A stretch of DNA of 7,142 nt from Thermoleophilia bacterium (GTDB lineage: Bacteria > Actinomycetota > Thermoleophilia > RBG-16-64-13), in NCBI GenBank assembly GCA_016929985.1, contig JAFGIH010000744.1, forward strand, positions 1 to 7,142. The letters are read 5' to 3'. The position numbers and the translations under genes are program-made. Shown piece by piece: positions 1-6,164 of the stretch. The stretch's first letter is position 1. Each line of letters starts with the position of its first letter. The notes below the pieces were generated by a model. It made no database searches, had not been told where the DNA came from, and saw only the letters and a program-made list of their open reading frames with translations.

Positions 1-246
1 ATCACCGGCACCGCGAACGTCTTCGAGGCGGTCTTCCAGGTCAACATCGTCGACTGGGACGGGCTCATCATCGCCGACGAGACGGTCATGGCCACCTCGG
101 GCACGGGTACGCGGGGCACCTTCGACGTGACCATACCGTTCACGGTCAGCAAAGCCGGCCTCGGAGGCCTCATCGTCTTCGCCGAGTCGCCCAAGGACGG
201 GTCGCCAATCAACGTCATCGAGATCCCCCTGCAGCTAGCCAAGTAG
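1..246 (+). CDS. Gmad2-domain protein, C-terminal fragment
   Basis: The reading frame is open from the left edge to a TAG at 244-246 and gives 81 residues, so the start and N-terminal part lie outside the window. The visible part reads as an immunoglobulin-like beta domain: an opening TGTANVFEAVFQV, then a strand with DWDG, a TSGTGTRGTFDVTIPF segment, and a closing ESPKDGSPINVIEIPL. This order (GTA..FEA, G.F...I.F, E.S.KDGS) matches what I know of Gmad2, the domain found at the C-terminus of many GerMN-type lipoproteins and cell-surface proteins in Firmicutes and Actinobacteria. Such proteins are usually exported, but no signal peptide can be checked here. The gene converges with the LuxR-type gene, with 64 bases between their stops. 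The domain call is fairly firm. The role of the whole protein is unknown, and a germination role should not be assumed in a non-sporulating lineage. Confidence 0.8.
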   Translation: MTGTANVFEAVFQVNIVDWDGLIIADETVMATSGTGTRGTFDVTIPFTVSKAGLGGLIVFAESPKDGSPINVIEIPLQLAK

Positions 247-310
247 GCGGCGCTACACCTGACCAACTCTCCCTGTCCACGGCCTGCCGGGCCCGGCTGG
301 AGCGGATCCC

Positions 311-3229
311 CTATCTCCGCCCCGGCCGGCCGGCGGGCTTTGCGGCACGCGCTCTTTGGTAGCTCTGGAACAGAAGGGTGGCCTGCAAACGGCTGTTCAC
401 CCCCAACCTGCGAAAGATGTTGTTGGCATGCGTCTTGACCGTCTTCTCGGTGATATACAGGCTGGCCCCGATCTGCTTGTTGGGCATGCCCAGAGCGATC
501 ATCTTGAGGATCTCACGCTGACGGTCGGTGAGCGACTCGACACGTTCGACGGAGTACTGGAGAGCTTGTTCCGTTTCGGCAGGTCCAGCGGCCGACGCTC
601 TCGCCGTCCGACGCCTGACCGGCCCGAGAGGCTCGTCGGTGGGGTAGACCTTCCCCTTCGCCAACTCGTCGAATTGAACGCGGAGCCTCTCCGGCAATAT
701 AGGGACGATCTCGTCTCTCACGAACCTGCCCGCTCCGAAGCGGTCGCAGAGAGCCAACACAGGCATGGCCACCTTGGCCTCCTGGCTGAAGAAGTGCAGG
801 TGCGAATGCTCTTCGGCTATCCGCATGGACTCGTTCAGCGCGCGGGCGGCGTCGTACTCGCGCCCAGCGCGGGCATGGAACCACCCAAGGTAGAAGAGAG
901 CGGGGGCCAGCGAGCCTTTTAGGCCCCAACGCCGGGCGGCACGCGCGGTCTCTTCGAGTGAGGCGCGCGCTTCGGCCTCCCGGCCGAGAATGGCCAGGTC
1001 CATGCCGATCGCGGCCATCGCATTGAGTCGCTCGAACACGGCCAACCGGTTCTTGTCTACGATGTCCAGCGCGGCACGGTGATGCTCCAGAGCCCGCTGC
1101 GGATTGCTGTTGCGTCTGCAGAGGTCTCCAAGCGTGCTTTCCGCCCAGAAACACTCCTCGATATCGCCGGCCTTCACGGCTAGATCCTGCGCCTCTCGAA
1201 TCTTGACGACGGCGCCCCGCCAGTCCCCTCTTCCCAGCGCCACCGAACCCTGACTCAGCAGACAGGGGATCTCCGCCACCACGTAGCCGCGGGTGCGGAC
1301 CAACCGCTCACACTCGTCCGCCCAGCGCGCAGCGCCCTGATAGTCGCCCATGAGACATGCGAGCAGGGCGCTCCCGTTCAGCGCGAGAGCGCGGTTGACC
1401 GTGGGGCTGGAGCTCTCCAGAGCCTTCTCGACCCAGGTCCTCGCCACGCGATAGTGCCCAAGCGAGTAGAAGAGCCGGGCGCGATGGATGTGGATGCGCT
1501 GCATGAGAGCCACCCGCTCCTCGGCGGGCGCGAGGACAAGCGCCCGCTCCAGGTCCTCGACCGCCTCGTCCCAGCGACAGAGCCCTACCAGTACGCCGCC
1601 TTCCATCACGAGCACCTCGACCTTCTCGTGCGGCGTGCGGGCGAGAGACCGGCAGCGCTTTATGACGGCGAGACTCTCATCGCGGAGCCCCTGGTTGAGA
1701 AGGCAGAAGGCCGAGCCGAGAAGCACCGGCAGCAATCCCTCTTTGTCACCTGCCCCAGCAAGGGAACGGGCGGCCCGCTCGTAGATGCCCGCTGCCGGTG
1801 CATACTTACCCTGCTCCTGCAGGATCCGCGCCTTGGTTACCAGAGGCCAGGGACCCTCCATGCCATCGGAAGAGGCCCCTTCCGGTATCAGATCCAGCCA
1901 CTCCTCGCTCGTGAAGTTCACGCCTGCGTTCAGCGACGACAAGGCGAGTAGACGGAGTGGGCGCCCTGCTTCGCGGTACTGGCCGGCGCGCAGGTACAAG
2001 GCGGCAGCCTGGCGATGTGAACCGATGCTCTCGAGATGCCGGGCTGCGGAGCCAATCAGGCCGGCAGTCTCGTCGTTCTCCCGAGCCCGCCGCTCCGCAA
2101 AGGCGCGCACCAGCGGGTGAACCGTGTAGCTCCGCCGGCCCACCCGCGTCACCAGGAACCCGTTGGCGACCAGGTTCTCGAGGATAGCCTCGGCAGAGCC
2201 TTGCGGCCCGGGAAGAAAGGCTTCATCGCGCGGGAACATCACCCGTGGGAGAAGAGCCGCCGTCAGCATCGTCTGAGCGACATCCTCCTCCAGCCCCGAG
2301 AGGATGTCCCGTTCGAGGTAGGTCCTCAGATCGCGCCCGCGCGCGATCACCTCGACCACGTCTTTGTGTTCGATGGCTCCACCACCCGACAGCAGCCGTT
2401 GCCCAAGCAGCACCAACGCGGCGGGCCAGCCCTGCGTGAGGCGCCACAGGGCGCGCGCTTCTGACGGCTGGAGCCGGATGGCCCAGTTGCGCGTGGTCCA
2501 CGCGGCCACTTCACGCGGAGTCAACCGCAGTTCTCTGCTCTGTAGCCGGACAATCCGGCCCCCGAGGCTCACGCTGTCGAGCTTGAGCGGCAGCGGGCGC
2601 CGTGAGGACAGGAGTACGGTCCAAGCCGGTGGGAGCCCCCTGATGATGAGCTCCAACGCGGTGACGACCTGGGGCGACGATTCGACAAGGTGCAGGTCGT
2701 CGATAGCCACGAGGGTCGGCTGTCCCGCCAGGTCTGAGATGAAGTCGACGGCCTCGGCAGTGAGATCCAAGACAGTCGCGTCCAATTGCCCGGGCGCCGA
2801 CCACTCCGGAGACCGGTCGTCCGTGGCGTCGAGCGGTTGGGCGCCCAGCGCAGCCATGAGGTAGCTCAGGAAGCGCACAGGATCGCGGTCACCCTCGTCC
2901 ACGGAGAAGTAGACGGTGCGTCCACTCGCGGAAGAGAGCAGGTCGACGATCAGGGCCGTCTTGCCGTAACCCGGTCCCGCGACCAGCGAGATCACCCCGC
3001 CGGTACGGACCGGCTCTACGAGACGGTGCAGGCGCGCGCGGCTGAGGACGAAACCCATGTGAGGCAGACTAAGTTTCGCCGTCACGGCCCGTGCTCGTTG
3101 TTCGATGATTTCGGACGCAGATATCACCGGCATCCCCCGCAGATCACCATCTGTGAACCCATTGCTGGGCATCACGCCCACAGAAGACGCCATCGTATCA
3201 ACGCAAGCCACAGTGTCAACGGTAATCAT
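311..3229 (-). CDS. MalT-like STAND ATPase / LuxR-family transcriptional regulator
   Basis: A giant transcriptional regulator of 972 residues from the chosen ATG. An N-terminal NTPase module has a Walker A GPGYGKT at about residues 85-91, a Walker B TLVAIDD at about 172-178, and an SSRRPLP segment at about 208-214 typical of the MalT group. A long helical region with repeated TPR-like units follows (for example GDYQGAARWADECE and GREYDAARALNESM). The C-terminal LuxR/GerE helix-turn-helix starts with LTDRQREIL at about 900 and includes NKQIGASLYITEKTVKTH. In the family, an inducer bound by the sensor region plus ATP drives oligomerisation and DNA binding; the inducer here is unknown. Start choice: the frame is open up to a GTG at 3298, but those 23 extra codons run through an intergenic inverted repeat and are Arg/Gly-rich, so ATG 3229 (weak GAG-type ribosome site) is preferred. 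ATGs at 3193, 3172 and 3133 are also possible because the conserved region begins only near residue 50. The SSB gene lies upstream on the same strand. Confidence 0.93.
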   Translation of the reverse strand: MITVDTVACVDTMASSVGVMPSNGFTDGDLRGMPVISASEIIEQRARAVTAKLSLPHMGFVLSRARLHRLVEPVRTGGVISLVAGPGYGKTALIVDLLSSASGRTVYFSVDEGDRDPVRFLSYLMAALGAQPLDATDDRSPEWSAPGQLDATVLDLTAEAVDFISDLAGQPTLVAIDDLHLVESSPQVVTALELIIRGLPPAWTVLLSSRRPLPLKLDSVSLGGRIVRLQSRELRLTPREVAAWTTRNWAIRLQPSEARALWRLTQGWPAALVLLGQRLLSGGGAIEHKDVVEVIARGRDLRTYLERDILSGLEEDVAQTMLTAALLPRVMFPRDEAFLPGPQGSAEAILENLVANGFLVTRVGRRSYTVHPLVRAFAERRARENDETAGLIGSAARHLESIGSHRQAAALYLRAGQYREAGRPLRLLALSSLNAGVNFTSEEWLDLIPEGASSDGMEGPWPLVTKARILQEQGKYAPAAGIYERAARSLAGAGDKEGLLPVLLGSAFCLLNQGLRDESLAVIKRCRSLARTPHEKVEVLVMEGGVLVGLCRWDEAVEDLERALVLAPAEERVALMQRIHIHRARLFYSLGHYRVARTWVEKALESSSPTVNRALALNGSALLACLMGDYQGAARWADECERLVRTRGYVVAEIPCLLSQGSVALGRGDWRGAVVKIREAQDLAVKAGDIEECFWAESTLGDLCRRNSNPQRALEHHRAALDIVDKNRLAVFERLNAMAAIGMDLAILGREAEARASLEETARAARRWGLKGSLAPALFYLGWFHARAGREYDAARALNESMRIAEEHSHLHFFSQEAKVAMPVLALCDRFGAGRFVRDEIVPILPERLRVQFDELAKGKVYPTDEPLGPVRRRTARASAAGPAETEQALQYSVERVESLTDRQREILKMIALGMPNKQIGASLYITEKTVKTHANNIFRRLGVNSRLQATLLFQSYQRARAAKPAGRPGRR

Positions 3230-3244
3230 GTAGTTCTCGCTCTG

Positions 3245-3291
3245 TAGGAGGGTCGCGCATCCGAGGCCGCCGTGACGCCGGCGCCCTCCTA
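3245..3291. repeat. Inverted repeat between SSB and LuxR-type genes
   Basis: The arms TAGGAGGG (3245-3252) and CCCTCCTA (3284-3291) are perfect 8-base complements. Three more pairs (3254-3256 with 3281-3283) form if T3253 is bulged. The span between the 8-base arms is 31 bases and contains further GC-rich self-complementarity. The repeat ends 15 bases upstream of the preferred ATG of the LuxR-type gene. On the minus-strand transcript the first arm contains AGGAGGG, a Shine-Dalgarno-like string that would be paired, but no start codon sits at a proper distance after it. No T-run follows on either strand, so a standard intrinsic terminator is not supported. It may be an attenuator-like leader structure, an operator, or chance. 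Confidence 0.4.
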
Positions 3292-3321
3292 GGGGCACCG
3301 GGTCCGGCGGGTGTGTGGTCT

Positions 3322-3609
3322 CTAGAGATACTCGAGCCGTTTGGCGACGACTGAGACGGCCTTCCGTTCTTCACCGTCCTTCTCGTAGACGTCTTGGCGC
3401 AACGAACCCTCGACGGCTATGCGTCTCCCCTTTCCCAGATGATCGCCCGCGGCTTCGGCCTGTGAGTTCCAGGCCTTGATGCGGAAGAAGTCCGCCTCTT
3501 CCGCGTTCCGGTCTACGGCCAAGATGAAGCTGCTGACTTTGGAGCCCCCGTTCACCTCCTTGACCTCCACGTCGGTGGCCAGACGGCCGATGAGATGCAC
3601 GCTGTTCAT
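3322..3609 (-). CDS. Short single-stranded DNA-binding protein (SSB)
   Basis: The 95-residue product has the single OB-fold pattern of bacterial SSB: an MNSVHLIGRL opening, SSFILAVDRN in the middle, DFFRIKAWNSQAE aligned with the family's aromatic DNA-stacking strand, and HLGKGRRIAVEGSL. It ends in VVAKRLEYL, the usual end of the OB-fold. The flexible tail and acidic DDDIPF-type tip that recruit partner proteins in housekeeping SSBs are absent. This makes it about half the length of a housekeeping SSB and closer to short accessory SSBs such as those used in competence or carried by mobile elements. The start is well supported: ATG at 3607-3609 is preceded by a GAGGAGGAGG purine tract. It is the first gene of the minus-strand block, with the LuxR-type gene 92 bases downstream, and is divergent from the flavoprotein gene. 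The family call is firm. Whether it is the cell's main SSB cannot be decided here, but the missing tail argues against it. Confidence 0.93.
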   Translation of the reverse strand: MNSVHLIGRLATDVEVKEVNGGSKVSSFILAVDRNAEEADFFRIKAWNSQAEAAGDHLGKGRRIAVEGSLRQDVYEKDGEERKAVSVVAKRLEYL

Positions 3610-3613
3610 GACC

Positions 3614-3623
3614 CCTCCTCCTC
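3614..3623 (-). promoter_or_regulatory. Ribosome binding site of SSB gene
   Basis: On the minus strand the tract reads GAGGAGGAGG, giving two overlapping AGGAGG cores 7 and 4 bases before the ATG at 3609. This fixes the SSB start and predicts strong translation. Confidence 0.85.
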
Positions 3624-3776
3624 TTCGCTACTGATTCCTTGCAACCCCGGGGATGCCACGGGAAGCGGAGGGTAACGGGTCCAGACTGGTTAGCGAATAC
3701 AACCAAAGACCTATCTGTGCTTTCCCCTAGCCGGGCCGGTGAGATAGAGTTCTAGGTACAGCGTCACTCGAGGAAC

Positions 3777-3782
3777 AGGGGA
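3777..3782 (+). promoter_or_regulatory. Ribosome binding site supporting GTG start of flavoprotein
   Basis: AGGGGA ends 5 bases before the GTG at 3788-3790. An additional AGGA lies at 3771-3774. The glycine-rich FAD-binding loop begins only 13 residues into the protein, as expected for a cytoplasmic flavoprotein, so this GTG is preferred. Confidence 0.65.
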
Positions 3783-3787
3783 TACAC

Positions 3788-5236
3788 GTGAGCTCGATAC
3801 CGACCGAGGTCGATGTAGTAGTCGCCGGATCCGGCGCCGCGGGGCTGGCCGCCGCCGTGACCCTCTGCGAGGGTGGCGCGACGGTGGCGGTCTTCGAGAA
3901 GCAGCGCTCGCTGGGCGGCACCTCCAACTTCTTCCACGGTACCTTCGCCGTCGAGAGCAGGATGCAGCGCGAGTCGTACATCGCTTACAGCCGCGACGAA
4001 GCCTTCCGCAACATCATGGAATACAGCCATTGGAAGGCGAACGCCCGGCTTGTCCGCACGATCGTAGACGAGTCGGCAGGGACCATCGATTGGCTCACGG
4101 AGCGTGGCGTGGGATTCACAGGGCAGATGGTGAACATGCCGCGGGTGCCCCACACCTATCACGTGGTCAAGGGTAACGGCGAAGCCATTGTGAAGACGCT
4201 CGCCACCCGGGCGAAAGACGGGGGCGTGCACATCGTCCCGGGGACGCCGGTCACCGCCGTCCTGAAGGAAGGCGGACGGATCAGCGGAGTGATGGTCGAC
4301 TCCGATGGCCAAGAGGTGGAGGTGACCTGCAAGGCGGTCATGATCGCGACGGGCGGCTACGCCAACAACAAGGAATGGCTCAAGAGGTACACCGGCCGCG
4401 AACTGGGCGTGGACCTCATCGCGGTCGGCAACACCGGCAAGATGGGCGATGGTATCAGGATGGCCTGGGAACTGGGCGCTGCCCCGGACGGGGTCGAGAG
4501 CCTCGAGTTGATACGCGTGGGGCCGGTCGGCGACGAGTTCGCCATGGGCAGCGACATCGAGACCGTGGCCATGCAGCCGGATCTGTGGGTGACCATCCAA
4601 GGCGAGCGGTTCTGCGACGAGAGCCTTGCCTTCCACGACACCCACTCCGGCAACGCCAACCTGCGGGCCGCGGTAGGCGGGTACACCTTCAGCCTCTTCG
4701 ACGACTCTGTCGTTGAGCACGTTCTGGCGGCCGGCGTCGAGAGAGCCCTCACCCCCGAGAAGCCCCCGGGATACAAGCCTGTCGACTTCTACCGGGAGCT
4801 CGAGGCCATCATGAGCACCGGCACCGGCGAGATCTTCAGGGCCGGTTCGGTGGAGGAACTCGCCGACGTTGCGGGCATGGACCCCACCGCCCTGCGCCGG
4901 ACCATCGACGAATACAACGACTTCTGCGCCAAGGGGCACGACGACATCATGGCCAAAGACCCCAAGTACCTCCGTCCGCTTCTGGGCCCTACGTACTATG
5001 CGGTACGGGCGCGCACCGTCATGCTGGGGACCAAGGGCGGCATCAAGGTCAACGAGCGGTTGGAGGTGCTTGACACCAAGGGCATGTCGATACCGGGGCT
5101 CTATGCCGGCGGGTTCGACGCGGGCGGCATGTATGGCGATAGCTACCCCATCCACGTCTCGTCGGGGCTGTCGTCGGCCTTCGCCCTCAACTCCGGGCGG
5201 ATCGCGGGGAGAAACGCGCTGCAGTACATCCGCTAA
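3788..5236 (+). CDS. FAD-dependent oxidoreductase, fumarate reductase / 3-ketosteroid dehydrogenase type
   Basis: A 482-residue flavoprotein starting with GTG. The N-terminal Rossmann fold shows VVVAGSGAAGLAAA (dinucleotide loop GSGAAG at 14-19), the acidic strand end VAVFEK (E37, expected ribose contact) and SLGGTSN (41-47). Further FAD-domain landmarks are MIATGGYANNKEW (185-197), GDGIRMA (220-226) and GERFCDES (272-279). The C-terminal FAD segment is GLYAGGFDAGGMYGDSYP (437-454) followed by GRIAGRNA (470-477). This order is typical of the FAD_binding_2 family, which reduces or oxidises alpha,beta-unsaturated acids or ketones. Soluble fumarate reductases usually carry G(N)R just after the GG.HG loop; here it is GDSYP, more like the SYP/TYP of ketosteroid dehydrogenases, so fumarate is not the likely substrate. 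There is no Tat signal, heme-binding CxxCH or FMN-attachment domain, so the protein is probably cytosolic and needs a separate electron donor. It heads a cluster with the zinc-ribbon and OsmC genes. Family is firm, substrate unknown. Confidence 0.93.
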   Translation: MSSIPTEVDVVVAGSGAAGLAAAVTLCEGGATVAVFEKQRSLGGTSNFFHGTFAVESRMQRESYIAYSRDEAFRNIMEYSHWKANARLVRTIVDESAGTIDWLTERGVGFTGQMVNMPRVPHTYHVVKGNGEAIVKTLATRAKDGGVHIVPGTPVTAVLKEGGRISGVMVDSDGQEVEVTCKAVMIATGGYANNKEWLKRYTGRELGVDLIAVGNTGKMGDGIRMAWELGAAPDGVESLELIRVGPVGDEFAMGSDIETVAMQPDLWVTIQGERFCDESLAFHDTHSGNANLRAAVGGYTFSLFDDSVVEHVLAAGVERALTPEKPPGYKPVDFYRELEAIMSTGTGEIFRAGSVEELADVAGMDPTALRRTIDEYNDFCAKGHDDIMAKDPKYLRPLLGPTYYAVRARTVMLGTKGGIKVNERLEVLDTKGMSIPGLYAGGFDAGGMYGDSYPIHVSSGLSSAFALNSGRIAGRNALQYIR

Positions 5237-5259
5237 ACCCCAAGGCCCCCGGCGTCGAT

Positions 5260-5598
5260 ATGAGACGTATGGAACACAGCATGCACGAACATCAGTCTCA
5301 GACGCTGGCCCCGAACATCTTCTGCCGCTCGTGTGCCTCTCCATTGGTGCAGGCCGTCGGATGGCAGCAGGAGGGCGAATCCATGTGGGGAGTGCTCCTG
5401 TGGTGCCCTGAGTGTGGATTCGAGCAGGCGGCTATGCTCGACCGGTCGCAGCTTCTCTATCTGTCCATGGCGGTGGAGGAGGGCTTCGCATGGATGCTCG
5501 AAGCCTTGGCCCAGCTGCACGCCGTGTCCTTAAGAACCGGCAGTCTGGACTGGATCAACAAGGCGCAGACCGACCGGATCGACCCGGCTCCCCGTTAG
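5260..5598 (+). CDS. Small zinc-ribbon protein of unknown function
   Basis: Up to 112 residues, not recognised as a named family. Two CxxC pairs, FCRSC (C22, C25) and WCPECGFE (C49, C52), are 23 residues apart, the layout of a zinc ribbon or a small iron site. After them comes DRSQLLYLSMAVEEGFAWMLEALAQL (about 61-86), which should form one or two amphipathic helices, and a polar tail. No signal peptide or membrane segment is seen. The start is uncertain: ATGs at 5260, 5269 and 5281 are in frame and none has a strong ribosome site. GGAA at 5271-5274 would suit 5281, which removes seven residues outside the cysteine domain. It lies 23 bases after the flavoprotein stop (44 if 5281 is used) and 58 bases before the OsmC gene, suggesting co-transcription. 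A metal-binding or redox-sensing accessory role is possible but is only inference from context. Confidence 0.75.
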   Translation: MRRMEHSMHEHQSQTLAPNIFCRSCASPLVQAVGWQQEGESMWGVLLWCPECGFEQAAMLDRSQLLYLSMAVEEGFAWMLEALAQLHAVSLRTGSLDWINKAQTDRIDPAPR

Positions 5599-5644
5599 CC
5601 TACTACGTCGCCCTGCGCTATCCTTGGGCCGGCAACCTGACCGG

Positions 5645-5651
5645 TAAGGAG
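5645..5651 (+). promoter_or_regulatory. Ribosome binding site of OsmC-family gene
   Basis: TAAGGAG ends 5 bases before the ATG at 5657. It decides this start over the second ATG at 5663 and is the strongest ribosome site in the + strand cluster. Confidence 0.85.
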
Positions 5652-5656
5652 CATCC

Positions 5657-6055
5657 ATGGACATGGAAGTCTACTTCCCTGGGAACAAGCGAGTACACGC
5701 TCGCTACAAGGGCTTCGTCATCGAGACAGACCAGGCGGTAGACGTAGGCGGAGACGAGAGCGCTCCGGCTCCGTTCGATTTGTTCATCGCCTCGCTCGGC
5801 ACGTGCGTGGGAATCTACGTGCTGAGATTCTTGGAGGAGCGCGGTCTTTCCACCGAGGGCGCCGGCATCAGCCTCAGTCTTGAAGAAGACCTCGAGGCCA
5901 AGCTGGTGAGGAAGATCTCGCTACAGATCAAGTTGCCGCCGGACTTCCCACCCAAATACATCAAAGCAATCACACGTACGGCGAAGATGTGCGCGGTGAA
6001 GCGGCACCTGGAGAACCCGCCCGAGTTCGAAACGACCGCGACGATAGCCTCGTAG
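5657..6055 (+). CDS. OsmC-family protein
   Basis: The 132-residue product has the OsmC/Ohr layout: an N-terminal beta sheet, then APAPFDLFIASLGTCVGIYVLRFLEERGL (about 37-64) with the first conserved Cys (C50) at the start of the central helix, and a second half ending in TAKMCAVKRHLENPPEFE with the second Cys (C112). In the family, two such cysteines reduce organic hydroperoxides at the dimer interface, normally with an Arg and a Glu. E60 and E61 follow C50 on the same helix and R16 is an N-terminal Arg, but which of these act is not provable here. The sequence looks more like the general OsmC-like group (related to YhfA-type proteins) than true Ohr, so peroxidase activity is an inference. 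It is cytosolic with no signal peptide. It is the last gene of the + strand cluster and probably shares a transcript with the zinc-ribbon and flavoprotein genes, though the 58-base gap could hold its own promoter. Confidence 0.9.
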   Translation: MDMEVYFPGNKRVHARYKGFVIETDQAVDVGGDESAPAPFDLFIASLGTCVGIYVLRFLEERGLSTEGAGISLSLEEDLEAKLVRKISLQIKLPPDFPPKYIKAITRTAKMCAVKRHLENPPEFETTATIAS

Positions 6056-6083
6056 AGAGGCCCCAAAACCAACCAGTAGCGCC

Positions 6084-6162
6084 ACCGAGAGGTCGTAGGG
6101 TGAGGAGGGGAGCTTTGCGGTGCGTCCACAGTGCTCCGCGGGTGACCCTATGATCTCTCGGT
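6084..6162. terminator. Long hairpin in convergent intergenic region, possible bidirectional terminator
   Basis: Bases 6084-6101 and 6145-6162 form an 18-pair stem in a + strand transcript: 16 Watson-Crick pairs and two G-U pairs (6092-6154, 6095-6151). The 43-base intervening segment has a second 5-pair stem (GGAGC 6109-6113 with GCTCC 6133-6137). It lies between the OsmC stop and the stop of the minus-strand gene, whose stop codon begins at 6167, only a few bases away. There is no T-run directly after the stem on either strand, so it is not a textbook intrinsic terminator. The two wobble positions pair only in the + strand RNA, whereas they are A-C mismatches in the minus-strand RNA. Confidence 0.45.
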
Positions 6163-6164
6163 CA

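Larger units (their letters stand above)
3610..3787. other. Divergent intergenic region (SSB / flavoprotein)
   Basis: These 178 bases separate the SSB start from the flavoprotein start and should hold promoters for both directions. No convincing -35/-10 pair with good spacing was found on either strand; TAGAGT at 3745-3750 could serve as a weak -10 for the flavoprotein gene but lacks a good -35. A 16-base imperfect palindrome, GCAACCCCGGGGATGC at 3641-3656 (seven of eight symmetric pairs match), lies 31 bases upstream of the SSB ATG and is a possible operator. Confidence 0.5.

Noticed and set aside
286..297. Perfect 12-base palindrome GCCGGGCCCGGC between the Gmad2 and LuxR-type stops
   Set aside because: It has no loop and no T-run, and short palindromes of G and C are expected at this base composition. 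It is not convincing as a terminator.
356..922. 188-codon + strand open frame opposite the LuxR-type gene
   Set aside because: It overlaps the helix-turn-helix and TPR coding region of the regulator, has no recognisable motif, and is expected from the GC-rich third-position bias.
1454..3247. Several other + strand open frames of 64-166 codons opposite the LuxR-type gene
   Set aside because: All lie within the regulator, overlap each other, and show no protein motif; they are frame shadows.
3319..3328. 10-base palindrome TCTCTAGAGA overlapping the SSB stop codon
   Set aside because: A perfect 10-base palindrome is expected several times by chance in 7 kb, and this one sits partly in coding sequence.
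3764..5344. 526-codon minus-strand open frame opposite the flavoprotein gene
   Set aside because: It is longer than the real gene but is a shadow: its product is rich in His, Arg and Gly without any domain, whereas the + strand frame shows a complete FAD-binding family signature.
5599..5656. Possible separate promoter before the OsmC-family gene (TATCCT near 5619)
   Set aside because: No matching -35 hexamer at a suitable distance was found, and one -10-like hexamer alone is not evidence.
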